From Myxococcota bacterium (GTDB lineage Bacteria > Myxococcota_A > Bradymonadia > UBA7976 > UBA1532), in the NCBI GenBank assembly GCA_023150895.1, contig JAKLJY010000013.1, forward strand, positions 1 through 64,000: DNA of 64,000 nt, written 5' to 3'. The notes under the pieces are model-generated. The model searched no databases. It worked only from the letters and a program-made list of their open reading frames with translations, and was not told where the DNA came from. Positions 47,062 to 56,875 of this stretch are shown here, in pieces. The first letter of the stretch is position 1, and every line of letters starts with the position of its first letter. The position numbers and the translations under genes are program-made.

Positions 47062-47831
47062 ACGCCCCGGAGGCCACCGGCCGCTTCGAAGCCGACGAGG
47101 TCGACGCGTGGTTCGGCACGAAGCAGGTGCTCCGCAAGGTGAACCTGCTCATTCCCGAGCGCCGCATCACGGCCGTGATCGGCCCGTCGGGCTGCGGCAA
47201 GTCCACCTTCATCCGGTGCCTGAACCGGATGCACGAGCTCGTCCCCGGTGCACGAATCACCGGGCGCATCCGCCTCGACGGCGAAAACATCTACGCGCCG
47301 GAGGTCGATCCGGTGCTTCTGCGTCGGCGGGTGGGCATGGTGTTTCAGAAGCCCAACCCGTTCCCGACGATGAGCATTCGCGACAACGTGCTCTCCGGCT
47401 TGCGTCTGACGGGCGCGCTCGACCGCAGCCGCGCCGAGGCCATTGCGGAGCAGGCACTGCGGGGCGCGGCCCTGTGGGACGAAGTCAAGGACCGCCTCGG
47501 CGAGCCGGGCATCGGCCTGTCCGGCGGGCAACAGCAGCGTCTCTGCATTGCCCGGACGCTGGCGGTCTCGCCGGAAGTCGTCCTGATGGACGAGCCCTGC
47601 TCGGCGCTCGATCCGATCGCGACGGCCCGCATCGAGGACCTCCTCAGCGAGCTCAAGGCCCGCTACACCATCGTCATCGTGACCCACAACATGCAGCAGG
47701 CGGCGCGGGTCTCCGATCGGACGGCGTTCTTCCTCACCGGGGAGTTGATCGAGGTCGCCGAAACGGACACCTTGTTCACTTCCCCCACGGACCGCCGCAC
47801 CGAAGACTACATCACCGGCAAGTTCGGGTGA
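47058..47831 (+). CDS. pstB: Phosphate ABC transporter ATP-binding protein PstB
   Basis: From TTG 47058 the protein has 257 residues, the usual length for PstB. The TTG overlaps the pstA stop (TTGA) and is preceded by AGAAGGGGG, which together favour it over any later ATG. Walker A is GPSGCGKST, followed by the PstB hallmark [17 protein letters not shown] and [16 protein letters not shown]; the ABC signature is [14 protein letters not shown], Walker [14 protein letters not shown], and the switch His [13 protein letters not shown]. It powers phosphate import through PstCA. Confidence 0.98.
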   Translation: MNAPEATGRFEADEVDAWFGTKQVLRKVNLLIPERRITAVIGPSGCGKSTFIRCLNRMHELVPGARITGRIRLDGENIYAPEVDPVLLRRRVGMVFQKPNPFPTMSIRDNVLSGLRLTGALDRSRAEAIAEQALRGAALWDEVKDRLGEPGIGLSGGQQQRLCIARTLAVSPEVVLMDEPCSALDPIATARIEDLLSELKARYTIVIVTHNMQQAARVSDRTAFFLTGELIEVAETDTLFTSPTDRRTEDYITGKFG

Positions 47832-47835
47832 GTAC

Positions 47836-48525
47836 ATGCAGACGTCGCCGAAGAGACACACCGACCGCGAGTACGAAGCCGAGCTTCAGCAGGTGCGAGA
47901 GCGCCTTCTGGTCATGGGCGGCCGCGTCGAAGAGATGATCGGGAACGCCGTGCGCGCGGTCGGCGAGCGCGACGCCGGCCTCGCCCGCGCCACGATCGAC
48001 CTCGATCACAAGGTCAACCGGGCCGAGATGGAGGTCGACGAACTCTGCCTGCGCATCCTCGCGCGGCGGCAGCCGATGGCCTCGGACCTGCGCTTTCTGA
48101 CGCTGGCGCTCAAGATGGTCACCGACCTCGAGCGCATCGGTGATCTGGCCGTGAACATCTGCGAGCGGGCCATCGACCTGCGCTCGGAGACGCGCCTCGA
48201 GGGGCTCGACACGCTCGAAAGAATGGCCACCGTCGTCCAGGGGATGGTGCGCGACGCGATCGACGCCTTCGTCCACAACGACGCGGAGCGCGCCCAGCAG
48301 GTCATCGATCGCGACGACGAGGTGGACGAGCTGTACCACGTCTACTTCCGCGACGTCCTCGCCGTGATGGTCGTCGGCGCGGACAACGTGGAGCGCGGCG
48401 TCCACGTGCAGTCGGTCGCGAAGTGGCTCGAGCGCATCGGGGACCACGCGACCAACCTGGCCGAGATCGTCATCTTCATGGTCAAGGGCAAGGACGTCCG
48501 CCACGCGGGCAAGCTCGACCCCTGA
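47836..48525 (+). CDS. phoU: Phosphate signalling protein PhoU
   Basis: A protein of 229 residues made of two three-helix bundles with the repeated PhoU metal motif: the first bundle has [18 protein letters not shown], the second [24 protein letters not shown], both of the form E-x-x-x-D with Arg-Ile-Gly-Asp. PhoU links PstSCAB activity to the PhoR kinase and keeps the Pho response off when phosphate is plentiful. It follows pstB by four bases, completing the operon. No phoR or phoB homolog is in the window. It converges with the RES toxin gene, leaving one base between stop codons. Confidence 0.98.
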   Translation: MQTSPKRHTDREYEAELQQVRERLLVMGGRVEEMIGNAVRAVGERDAGLARATIDLDHKVNRAEMEVDELCLRILARRQPMASDLRFLTLALKMVTDLERIGDLAVNICERAIDLRSETRLEGLDTLERMATVVQGMVRDAIDAFVHNDAERAQQVIDRDDEVDELYHVYFRDVLAVMVVGADNVERGVHVQSVAKWLERIGDHATNLAEIVIFMVKGKDVRHAGKLDP

Positions 48526-48526
48526 C

Positions 48527-49132
48527 TCAGCGCAGGCCGAACCGGTAGGTCCGCAGGATGCCCGCGAGCAGGGGCGCCTGGGCGGCGTCGGCGAGCGTGC
48601 CCGCGCTGCGCGACTCGACCCCGTCGCCCGCCCGGTCGTAGACGGCGGCGCACAGCCGGCCGGGGTCGTGCCGGGAGCGGTAGAGCAACCCATCGGGGAC
48701 GTCCGGGTGGGCGTGGAGCGCGCCCGACCAGTGCTGGGCGACGTCGTAGTCGCCGACGCAGAGGCGGGCGTCCGCGCCGATCTGCGCGAGGCCGGCCTCG
48801 GTGAGGTCGACGAGGCGCAACGGCCGGCGAAACGTGACCACCGCGAGGCGCTTGCGGGCGAGGGCCTCGAGCGTCACGAGGCGGCCGCGTTCGACATGCC
48901 CGTGGCCGAAAGTCTCGATGAACGCGCACTGCACGTCGGCCGCCAGGTACAGCACGCCGAACGCGCGCGCCGGCGGGGGCGCATCGAAGCGGCACTCGCC
49001 CGTGCGACCGAAAAAGATCGGGTCGAACTGCGGCTGGTGGTGCCGATACCACGCCGCGTCGAGCGTCGTCAGGGGCAACGGCACCGAAGCGAGGCCGGGG
49101 GGCGGCAGGGGGTGGAGGCCGGGAGAGGACAC
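48527..49132 (-). CDS. RES-domain toxin of a RES-Xre toxin-antitoxin pair
   Basis: A protein of 201 residues with the RES family residues in place: Tyr29-Arg30 in WYRHHQ, Tyr62 in GVLYLA, Glu73 in FIETFGH and Ser153 in GLLYRSRHD. RES toxins resemble ADP-ribosyltransferases; MbcT degrades NAD+ and ParT modifies a metabolic enzyme. All the usual active-site residues are present, so the protein is probably active. It lies downstream of the Xre/MbcA-type antitoxin gene, 50 bases apart on the same strand, which is the usual order. The Pro-rich first 17 residues are dispensable-looking. The target (NAD+ or protein) is not known here. Confidence 0.92.
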   Translation of the reverse strand: MSSPGLHPLPPPGLASVPLPLTTLDAAWYRHHQPQFDPIFFGRTGECRFDAPPPARAFGVLYLAADVQCAFIETFGHGHVERGRLVTLEALARKRLAVVTFRRPLRLVDLTEAGLAQIGADARLCVGDYDVAQHWSGALHAHPDVPDGLLYRSRHDPGRLCAAVYDRAGDGVESRSAGTLADAAQAPLLAGILRTYRFGLR

Positions 49133-49182
49133 GGGGCTTCTTGTCGCCGGGGGTCGCCGGCGGCGTCAAGGCGAACGAACGT

Positions 49183-49782
49183 CTATGCCCCCCCCTGGTG
49201 CGTGAACCGCCGCGCGGCCCGGAGCACCGCATCGGCGTCACCGGCGCGCAGGGCCTCGAGGGGGCTGCGGTCGTCGAGGAAGGGCGTTGCACCGAGAAAA
49301 AACGACAGTTGCATCCACGCGTCGTGCTCGGTCAGCGCCCCGAGCGCGGCTTCGAGGCCGGTCAGCACGCCGCCGCGGACGAACTGCCAGGCGGGATACG
49401 CCTGACCGTGCCGGCCGATGTCGACGGCAAGCAGGCGGTGGCTGCGGACACGCTTCGCCACCGCCTGCCGGGTGATGCCGAGGTGCGCCGCCACCGCCTG
49501 AACGCTCCACGGCGCGCCCTCCTGATTCAAGAGGCGCTCGCTGATGCGCAGGCCCTCGAGTCGGGCCTCGGCCAACGGATCGCTCGCGGAGACGAGCGCC
49601 GTGTCGGGTGCCGCCCGCAACGCGGCGATGAGCACGGCGTTGTCCGTCGGCGCCGCGACCGCGGCGTGCAGCGCGGCGTCGTCGAGTTGCCGGCACAGGC
49701 CCTCGACCGCCCGGCGGGCACGATCGAGAAACGCGCCCCGCAGGGAGCCGTCGGGGGCCTGATCGACGATGGAAGAGGGCAT
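49183..49782 (-). CDS. Xre/MbcA/ParS-type antitoxin
   Basis: A protein of 199 residues from ATG 49782. Its N-terminal part is helical and Ala-rich. A helix-turn-helix occurs near residues 90-120 (WSVQAVAAHLGITRQAVAKRVRSHRLL), followed by GQAYPAWQF, and the C-terminal 60 residues (GLEAALGALTEHDAWMQLSFFLGATPFLDDRSPLEALRAGDADAVLRAARRF) match the toxin-binding MbcA/ParS/Xre (DUF2384) domain. It would neutralise the RES protein encoded next and repress its own promoter. The promoter and an 18-bp palindrome lie just upstream. ATG 49782 is the nearest start to the promoter; in-frame starts further upstream would begin beyond it. Confidence 0.9.
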   Translation of the reverse strand: MPSSIVDQAPDGSLRGAFLDRARRAVEGLCRQLDDAALHAAVAAPTDNAVLIAALRAAPDTALVSASDPLAEARLEGLRISERLLNQEGAPWSVQAVAAHLGITRQAVAKRVRSHRLLAVDIGRHGQAYPAWQFVRGGVLTGLEAALGALTEHDAWMQLSFFLGATPFLDDRSPLEALRAGDADAVLRAARRFTHQGGA

Positions 49783-49807
49783 GGCGCGCTCCAGGGCTTG
49801 GTTTACC

Positions 49808-49825
49808 GTTTCTGACGTCAGACAC
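49808..49825. promoter_or_regulatory. Palindromic operator at the antitoxin start site
   Basis: GTTTCTGACGTCAGACAC is an 18-bp palindrome with one mismatched pair and a perfect 12-bp core, TCTGACGTCAGA. It abuts the -10 box and covers the predicted transcription start of the antitoxin gene, so a dimeric protein bound there would block transcription. The Xre antitoxin is the natural candidate. Confidence 0.65.
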
Positions 49826-49826
49826 G

Positions 49827-49854
49827 AATATAATCGGACAACCCGGTTTGTCAA
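49827..49854 (-). promoter_or_regulatory. Sigma-70-type promoter of the antitoxin-toxin operon
   Basis: On the minus strand TTGACA (49849-49854) is a perfect -35 box, followed after 16 bases by TATATT (49827-49832) as the -10 box. The strip is AT-rich compared with the genome. On the plus strand TATAAT occurs at 49829-49834, overlapping the same -10 region and pointing towards recC, but without a good -35 box. Confidence 0.75.
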
Positions 49855-49916
49855 GGCGCCGGATTGACCGGCCGTGGCGCGCGGAATTCGGGTACAACTC
49901 GGCGCGAGGCAAGCCC

Positions 49917-52900
49917 ATGCGCCTGTACCGCAGCCATCGCACCGAGGACCTCGCCGCCGAGCTCGGCCGGGTCCTCGACACCCCCTGCGGTTCACCCCTC
50001 GCGCCCGACGTCGTGGTGGTGCAGAGCCGGGGCATGGCACGCTGGCTGTCGATGGCGCTCGCCGAGCGGCGCGGCGTGTGCGCCAACATCCGCTTCGAGT
50101 TTCCCGGCAAGGTCCTGGCGGCGCTCGTCGGCGCGCCGGAAGCGGCGGCGACGTTCTCTCCGGCGGTGCTCCGCTGGCGGCTGCTGCGGGTCCTGCCCGG
50201 CCTCCTCGCCGGGCCGGCGTTCGCGCCGCTCCGACCGGACTGCGCGGCGCTCGTGGCGGGCGCGCCCGTCGACCGCCGCGCCCTCTCGCTGGTCACCCGC
50301 CTCGCCGACCTCTACGACCGCTATCTGACGTGGCGACCGGAGATGGTGCTCGCCTGGGAGGCCGGGGATGTCGAGGCGGGCGGCGCGACGGGGCGCGACG
50401 CCTGGCAGTCGTTGCTCTGGCGGGCGGTCGTCGAGCAGGTCCCCGAGGCGGCGCGGGGGCACCTCGCCCGGCGGGCCCGTGAATCGTCCGCACCCGCGCC
50501 CTGGCCCCGGGTGTCCTTCTTCGGCATGGCCTCGCTGCCGCCGTTGTACCTCGACGCGCTGGCGGCGGCCGCGGACCGGATCGACATCCACCTCTTCGTG
50601 CCCGTGCCGTTTTCGCAGTTCGCGCACGGTCTCGCCGGTCCGGGCGAAATCCTGCGCGCGCGGGCCCGCCGCGGCAGTGCGGCACAGCACCTCGAGGAGG
50701 GTCACCCGCTGGTGGTCGGTCCGGGCCGGCTGGCGATGGAGCTTCAGGCGCTGCTCGAGGAGCGCATGGCGGTCTTCGACGAGCCGGAGCTCGAGGCGTT
50801 CGACCCGGCGGTCCCGGACGAAAACGAGGCGCTGCTCGCCCGCCTGCAGCGCGAGGTCGTGGAGGCCGTGCTGCCTACGCGCCTCGACCGTTCCCCCGAG
50901 GCCTGGGCGGCGGACGACTCGATCCGTGTCCACGCCTGTCACTCGCCGATGCGGCAAGTCGAGGTCCTCCGGGACGATCTGCTGGCGTTGCTGAGCGAAC
51001 ACCCCGAGCTCGAACCGCGGGACATCGTCGTCCTGACGCCGGACATCGAGCGGTACGCGCCCTTGATCGAGGCGGTCTTCGGGGATCCCGAGGCCGTCCC
51101 CCGGCTGCCCTACCGGATCTCGGACCGCCCGCCCCGGGCCGGCAACCCGTGGGCCGCGGCGCTGCTCGGGGTGCTCGCGCTCGGGGAGGGGCGTTGGCCG
51201 CTCTCGGCGGTGCTCGACCTGCTCGGTCACGAGCCCCTTCAGCGGCGCTATGCGCTCGACGGACCGCGGTTGGCGAGCATCGAACGCCTGCTGCGGGAGG
51301 CGGGGGTGGCCTGGGGCGTCGACGCTGCTCACCGCGAGAAGGAAGGCCTGCCCGCCGACGCCCAGAACACCTGGCGGTTCGGCCTCGACCGCCTGCTGAT
51401 GGGGCTCGCGATGCCCGACGAGGACCCCGATGCCTTCGGCGGGGCGCTGCCCATTCCGGGAATCGAGGGGCAGGTCCAGGCGGCGCTCGGGGCGTTCGTC
51501 GAAGCCTGGGAGACGCTGCGGCGGCACCAGGCGGCGTTGAGCGGGCCACAGTCGCTCTCGGCCTGGCGCGGGGCGCTCGATGCGCTGCTCGAGGCCTGGG
51601 GCGGGCCCGGGGCCGCCGATCCCGGGCTGGTCGCCGTGCGCACCGCGCTCGCCGCGCTCGGGGACGAGGTCCCCGAATCCGAAGCGCCCGAGGCCCTCAC
51701 GCTCGACGCGGTCCGCTCGCTGCTGGCCGGTCGGCTGGAGGACGCCGCCGGCGCGGAGGGCGAGGCCGGGTTCCTGGCCGGCGGCCTCACGTTCTGTGCC
51801 CTGGTCCCGATGCGCAGCATCCCGTTCCCCGTCGTGTACCTCCTGGGCATGGACGAGGGGGCGTTCCCCCGCAATCCGGCGCGTCCCGCCTACGACCTGA
51901 TGGCGCGCGCCCGACGACCCGGGGATCGCGCGCCGCGCGACGATGACCGGCACCTCTTTCTGGAGGCATTGCTCTCGGCGCGGCGGCACCTGCGCATTCT
52001 CTACACCGGGTTCGACATCCAGACGAATGCGAGCCGTCCGCCGTCGGTCGCGGTCGACGAGCTGCTCGATGTCCTCGACCGCATGGGTCTGCCCGAGTCG
52101 CTGCGGGTGCGTGGCCACGCGTTGCAGGCGTTCAGCCCGAAGGCCTTCGGACGCGGGGCGGGGGGCGGGGCCGTGCCGGCCTGGGGCTTCGACGCCGCGG
52201 CCTTCGAGGGCGCGCGGGCCGTCTCCGAGCCGCCGGCCGAACCCCGCCCGTTCCTGGGGGCGGCGCTGCCGCCGAGCGTGCCCGAAGCGGTGACGCTCGC
52301 CGAGCTCGCGGCGTTCTTCGAGGGGCCGGTGCCCTTTTTCGTCCGGCATCGCCTCGGCGTTCGGTTCGCCCACGGGAACGCCGACGCCGACGGGACGGAT
52401 CGGGAGCCGCTCGAGCTCGACGGCTTGGGCGCCTGGCGGGTGCGGGACCACCTGCTCGCCGAGATGCGCGCCGGACGCGAGCCGCCGTCGGCCCGCCTAC
52501 GGACCCGTCAGCGGGGCATCGCACCGCTGGGGACCCCCGGCGACGTCGTCCTGGCGCAGCAGGCCGCCCTCGCGCAGGAGCTGAACGCGGCCGCGGTCGC
52601 CGCCGCAGCGGGGGAGCGCCGCCCGGCGCTCCGGGTCGAGGTCGAGATCGACGGGGTGCGGGTGACGGGCGCCGTCGGCGATCTCTTCCCCGGCGGACGT
52701 GTCGTGGCGCGCGCGGGCGGCATCCGCGGGCGGGTGCTCGCGTCGGCGTGGGTCACGCACGTTTTCTGGCAGCTCGCGCCGGGGGGCGGCGGTCGCACCC
52801 ACCTGTTCGGCACCGGCAGCGACGGGCTCGAATGCTGGATGCTCGACAGGCCGGACGATGCCCGCGTGATCGCCGCGCAGCTGCTGGCCTGGTACCTTTC

Positions 52901-53219
52901 CGGCCGGCAACGCCCGCTGCGCTTCTTCCCGGAGACGGCGCTCGCGCTCGTCCGGACCGCCCTCGACGAACGGGTGGAGGGGTCGGACGCGGCGACGTGT
53001 GCCGCGCGTTCGTGGCGCGCCGCGCACGATGCCTGGGCGGGCACCTACGGCGGTGCCGGCGAGCGGGAGGGCCCCGAGGTCGAGCGCATCTTCGCGGGCG
53101 CGCCCCTGTCGGCCGTCGATGAGACGCCGCCCGCGTTGCCGGCGAATGAGGACGAGCGTTTCGAGACCCTCGCGCGGGCGTTCTTCGAGCCGCTGCTCGG
53201 GCACGCGGTGCGCCCATGA
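49917..53219 (+). CDS. recC: Exodeoxyribonuclease V subunit gamma, RecC
   Basis: From ATG 49917 the protein has 1100 residues, close to E. coli RecC (1122). The start MRLYRSHRTEDLAAELGRVL and VVVQSRGMARWLSMALAERRGVCANIRFEFPGKV are the family opening; FGMASLPPLYLDAL, VYLLGMDEGAFPRNPARP and DDRHLFLEALLSARRHLRILYTG follow along the helicase-like region. RecC is the chi-recognition subunit of RecBCD, with inactive helicase and nuclease folds. It begins an operon with recB, overlapping it by four bases. It diverges from the toxin-antitoxin pair, whose promoter region lies just upstream. Confidence 0.96.
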   Translation: MRLYRSHRTEDLAAELGRVLDTPCGSPLAPDVVVVQSRGMARWLSMALAERRGVCANIRFEFPGKVLAALVGAPEAAATFSPAVLRWRLLRVLPGLLAGPAFAPLRPDCAALVAGAPVDRRALSLVTRLADLYDRYLTWRPEMVLAWEAGDVEAGGATGRDAWQSLLWRAVVEQVPEAARGHLARRARESSAPAPWPRVSFFGMASLPPLYLDALAAAADRIDIHLFVPVPFSQFAHGLAGPGEILRARARRGSAAQHLEEGHPLVVGPGRLAMELQALLEERMAVFDEPELEAFDPAVPDENEALLARLQREVVEAVLPTRLDRSPEAWAADDSIRVHACHSPMRQVEVLRDDLLALLSEHPELEPRDIVVLTPDIERYAPLIEAVFGDPEAVPRLPYRISDRPPRAGNPWAAALLGVLALGEGRWPLSAVLDLLGHEPLQRRYALDGPRLASIERLLREAGVAWGVDAAHREKEGLPADAQNTWRFGLDRLLMGLAMPDEDPDAFGGALPIPGIEGQVQAALGAFVEAWETLRRHQAALSGPQSLSAWRGALDALLEAWGGPGAADPGLVAVRTALAALGDEVPESEAPEALTLDAVRSLLAGRLEDAAGAEGEAGFLAGGLTFCALVPMRSIPFPVVYLLGMDEGAFPRNPARPAYDLMARARRPGDRAPRDDDRHLFLEALLSARRHLRILYTGFDIQTNASRPPSVAVDELLDVLDRMGLPESLRVRGHALQAFSPKAFGRGAGGGAVPAWGFDAAAFEGARAVSEPPAEPRPFLGAALPPSVPEAVTLAELAAFFEGPVPFFVRHRLGVRFAHGNADADGTDREPLELDGLGAWRVRDHLLAEMRAGREPPSARLRTRQRGIAPLGTPGDVVLAQQAALAQELNAAAVAAAAGERRPALRVEVEIDGVRVTGAVGDLFPGGRVVARAGGIRGRVLASAWVTHVFWQLAPGGGGRTHLFGTGSDGLECWMLDRPDDARVIAAQLLAWYLSGRQRPLRFFPETALALVRTALDERVEGSDAATCAARSWRAAHDAWAGTYGGAGEREGPEVERIFAGAPLSAVDETPPALPANEDERFETLARAFFEPLLGHAVRP

Positions 53220-56200
53220 CGTCGCTCACCACCGGCCTGACGGCCTTCGACCCGGACGCGCCGGTCGCCGATGGCATCACGCTCATCGAGGCGAGCGCCG
53301 GGACGGGCAAGACGTACAACATCGCCGAGATCTACGTCCGCCTGCTCCTGCGGCTCGCGCCGGCGGGTCGGGGGGTCCGCGACATTCTGGTCGTGACGTT
53401 CACGGAGGCGGCGACGACCGAGCTCGCCGATCGCATCCGTCGCCGGGTCCGGGACCAGCTCACTGCGGCCGAGAACGGGGAGGGACCTCCCCTGACCGAC
53501 GACGAGCGTCTCGCACTGCGGGCCGCCCTCGGCGGATTCGACGAGGCCGCCATCCACACGATCCACGGGTTCTGCCAGCGCGTCTTGACCCAGTTCGCGC
53601 TCGAGAGCGGGGCGCCCGCCGAGCTCACGCTCCTGACCGACGACCGTCCGCTGAAGCGTGACGCGGCGCAAGACGAGTTCACGGCGCGGACGTACGGGCT
53701 GCCCATCGCGGTCTTCACCGCCCTGCAAGCGGCCGGGTACACCGCGGCGACGGTCCGCGAGCTCGCCGCGGTGCAGGGAGAAGTGAGCGTCGTCGGCGTC
53801 CCGGAGCGGCCGGCGATGGGCTTCCCGGCGCGAAGTGCGGTACTGGTGGCGGCCTTCGGCGCCGCGGCCGAGCTGTGGGGGTCCGAGGGCCCCGCCGCGC
53901 GTGCGCTGCTGCTGCAGGCGGCCGAAACCGGCCGACTGAACAAGACGAGCTACAAGCCGGAGCGCGTCGCGCGTCTCTTCCGGTCGCTCGCCCTGTACCT
54001 GGAGTCGGGGCTCGGGTCGAAGGACCTCGCCGACGCCCTCACGCTGCTCGGCGCGAGCACGCTCGCACAGAAGCAGCCCGCCAAGGCGGGTCCGCCCCCG
54101 GAGCACGCGCTGTTCACGGCCGTCGACACGCTCCGCGAAGCGTTCGAGGGCCTGCGCCAGGGGGCGCTCGATCTGATGCACGACGCGCTGCAGACGCTGC
54201 CCGAGGCGGTCGCCCGGCGAAAGCAGGCCCAGCAGGCGGTCTCTTTCGGCGATCTGCTCGCGGACGTCGCGCGCGCGCTCGACGATCCGGAGCGGGGGGC
54301 CGGTCTCGTCGCTGCGCTCCGGTCGCGCTACGCGTGGGCGCTCATCGACGAGTTCCAGGACACCGATCCGGTGCAGTGGGGCATCTTTCACCGGGTCTTC
54401 GAGCGGCTCTTCCTGATCGGAGACCCGAAACAGGCCATCTACGCGTTCCGCGGGGCCGATCTGCCGACGTATCTCGCCGCCCGGGCCGAGGCGGTCGCCC
54501 AGTTCGGGCTGCTGCGCAACTACCGCACGGACGCCGCCCTCGTGCAGAGGGTCAACGCCCTCTTCGGACGCGCCGAGGTCGTTCGACCCTTCGTCGATCC
54601 GGGCATCGAGTTCCAGCGCGTCGACGCGCGTCACACCGAGCGAAGACTTCGCGCGCCGGAGCCGGGGGGCGGGCATTCAGCCGTCGCGCCGCTCGTGTTT
54701 CGCCACCTGCTGCGGAAGGACGCGGTCGTCGACGGGCGATCGGGGCTCATCACGGCGACGTGGGCGCATGAGCACTTGCCGGCCCGGGTGGCGGCGGACG
54801 TCGTCGAACTCCTGTCCGGGCCGGCGGCGCTCCGCGACGGACCGGACGACGCGCCGGTCTGGCGGCGCCTCCGACCGCAGGACGTGGCCATTCTGGTCCG
54901 AACGAACCGCGAGGCGGCGGCGATGAAGGCGGCCCTCGGCGCGGTGGGTGTGCCCGCCGTGCTCAACGGGACGGGCGGGGTCTTCGAGACGGTCGAGGCC
55001 GCCGAGCTGCGCGTCGTGATGGGCGCGCTGCTCGAACCCGGGCATCTGCCGGGGCTTCGCGCCGCGCTGGCGACGACGCTCTTGGGGGTGGAGGGCGAGG
55101 TGATCGCGCGGTTCGCCAGTGCCGGCGAGGACCCGGATTTCACCCTCTGGGCGACGCGTTTCGCCGAGGGGCACGAACTCTGGCTCCGCTCGGGATTCCT
55201 GGTGGCCTTCCGCGGGCTCGTCTCGCGGTGCGCGCTCCTGCCGCGATGGTTGCGCGACGAGGGGGGCGAGCGGCGGGTGACGAACCTCCTGCACCTGACC
55301 GAGTCGTTGCACGCGGCGGAGCGCGCCTCGGCGCTCGGCCCGCACGCCCTCGCGGCCTGGTACGACCGCCAGCGGACGGGCGAGGCCGACGACGACGAGC
55401 GGCAGCTGCGCCTCGAGAGTGACGCCGACGCGCTGCAAATCGTGACGATGCACCGCAGCAAGGGACTCGAGTACGGCGTGGTCTTCCTGCCGAGCCTCCT
55501 GGGGGGCGGCAAACTGCATCGCTCCGAGGAGGCGCACCCGCGCTTCCGGATGCCGCCGGACGCCGACGGGCGCACCCGGCGGGGCGTCTACCTCTGCGGC
55601 GACGACGTTCGCGGACGCGAAGCCCGGAACCTCGCGGAGCGGGCCGTGCGGGAAGAGAACGTCCGGCTGGCCTACGTGGCCCTGACGCGGGCGCGGCACC
55701 GCACGGTGGTCTACTGGGGCGCGCTCACGAGCGCCGAGCGCTCGCCCCTGATGCACTTGCTTCACCCCAGACCGGGTGCCCCCGACGACGCCGATCCCCT
55801 CGAGGACGCCGCGGGCCGCCTCGGCGCGATGACCGACGACCAGATCGCGGCGGCGCTGGCCGGGCTCGGCGAGGTCTCGCCGGTCGAGCTGTCGGTGACG
55901 CCGACCGTTCGCTATGCGCCGGACTCGGCGGCGCCGGCCCCCCTGACGCGACGGGTCTTTCCCGCCGAGAACGAGCGTCCGCTCGACCGCACGTGGGGTC
56001 GCGCGAGCTTCACGGGGCTCGTGCGGCGCGTCGAGCATCGTCGCGGCCCGACCGATGACCGCCCCGGGGCGGACGAGCTCGGGGCGACGCTGGCGGGGCG
56101 CGCGGCCGCGGAGGGGCGCCGGATCACCCTGGCGGAGTTGCCCCCCGGCACGGGCACCGGGCTGGCCATCCATCGGGTGCTCGAACGCGTCCCGTTCACC

Positions 56201-56875
56201 GCACCCGCGGCGGACCTCGAGACCGAAGCCGCACCGGCCCTGCGATTCTACGGGCTCTCGCCGGCCATTCACGGGCCGTTGCTCGCCCGGGGCCTGACCG
56301 AGGCCCTGGAAACGCCCCTGTTGGCCGAGGACCCGACTTGTACGCTGCGGTCGATCACGGCGGACCGCCGCGTCTCCGAGATGAAGTTCGATCTCGCCGT
56401 GGCCCGTCAGGACGCGCCGGCCATCGTCCCCGCGGCCGTCGCGGCCGCCCTCGCGCGGCGGCCCGCACTGCGGTCGTACGCCCGCTCGGTGGAGCGCCTC
56501 GGCTTCGAGGCGTTCTCGGGCTTTCTCGGCGGGGCGATCGACCTCTGCTTCGAGCACGGCGGGCGCTACTACGTCGTCGATTTCAAGTCGAACCACCTCG
56601 GCGAGACGTACGGGGACTACCGCCCGGAGCAGCTCGAGGCCGCCATGGCGGCGGGCCACTACCACTTGCAGGCGCACCTCTACGCGGTCGCGTTCGAGCG
56701 CGCGCTCATGCAACGCCTGGGGGCCGCCTACGACCCGGACGTCCACTTCGGGGGTCTCCTCTACCTCTTCGTCCGGGGAATGCACCCCGAGAACGGCGCC
56801 GCCTTCGGTGTCCACCGGGATTCGCCGTCGGCCGCCGACCGCGCGGCCCTCGCCCGGGCGCTGGGGGTGCCATGA
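53216..56875 (+). CDS. recB: Exodeoxyribonuclease V subunit beta, RecB
   Basis: A protein of 1219 residues (E. coli 1180). The UvrD-type helicase part has Walker A ASAGTGKTYNI, VTFTEAATTELADRIRRRV, LIDEFQDTDPVQW, GDPKQAIYAFRGAD and LRNYRTD, and later TMHRSKGLEYGVVFLP and AYVALTRARHR. The C-terminal nuclease domain keeps the metal residues: Asp1109 in GAIDLCFEHG and Asp1122 with Lys1124 in VVDFKSNHLG, so helicase and nuclease should both be active. It unwinds and degrades DNA at double-strand breaks with RecC and RecD. Both ends overlap neighbours by four bases, a sign of translational coupling. Confidence 0.98.
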   Translation: MTSLTTGLTAFDPDAPVADGITLIEASAGTGKTYNIAEIYVRLLLRLAPAGRGVRDILVVTFTEAATTELADRIRRRVRDQLTAAENGEGPPLTDDERLALRAALGGFDEAAIHTIHGFCQRVLTQFALESGAPAELTLLTDDRPLKRDAAQDEFTARTYGLPIAVFTALQAAGYTAATVRELAAVQGEVSVVGVPERPAMGFPARSAVLVAAFGAAAELWGSEGPAARALLLQAAETGRLNKTSYKPERVARLFRSLALYLESGLGSKDLADALTLLGASTLAQKQPAKAGPPPEHALFTAVDTLREAFEGLRQGALDLMHDALQTLPEAVARRKQAQQAVSFGDLLADVARALDDPERGAGLVAALRSRYAWALIDEFQDTDPVQWGIFHRVFERLFLIGDPKQAIYAFRGADLPTYLAARAEAVAQFGLLRNYRTDAALVQRVNALFGRAEVVRPFVDPGIEFQRVDARHTERRLRAPEPGGGHSAVAPLVFRHLLRKDAVVDGRSGLITATWAHEHLPARVAADVVELLSGPAALRDGPDDAPVWRRLRPQDVAILVRTNREAAAMKAALGAVGVPAVLNGTGGVFETVEAAELRVVMGALLEPGHLPGLRAALATTLLGVEGEVIARFASAGEDPDFTLWATRFAEGHELWLRSGFLVAFRGLVSRCALLPRWLRDEGGERRVTNLLHLTESLHAAERASALGPHALAAWYDRQRTGEADDDERQLRLESDADALQIVTMHRSKGLEYGVVFLPSLLGGGKLHRSEEAHPRFRMPPDADGRTRRGVYLCGDDVRGREARNLAERAVREENVRLAYVALTRARHRTVVYWGALTSAERSPLMHLLHPRPGAPDDADPLEDAAGRLGAMTDDQIAAALAGLGEVSPVELSVTPTVRYAPDSAAPAPLTRRVFPAENERPLDRTWGRASFTGLVRRVEHRRGPTDDRPGADELGATLAGRAAAEGRRITLAELPPGTGTGLAIHRVLERVPFTAPAADLETEAAPALRFYGLSPAIHGPLLARGLTEALETPLLAEDPTCTLRSITADRRVSEMKFDLAVARQDAPAIVPAAVAAALARRPALRSYARSVERLGFEAFSGFLGGAIDLCFEHGGRYYVVDFKSNHLGETYGDYRPEQLEAAMAAGHYHLQAHLYAVAFERALMQRLGAAYDPDVHFGGLLYLFVRGMHPENGAAFGVHRDSPSAADRAALARALGVP

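Noticed and set aside
49829-49834. TATAAT as a firm recC promoter
   Set aside because: No acceptable -35 box lies 16-18 bases upstream, so it is mentioned only as a possibility.
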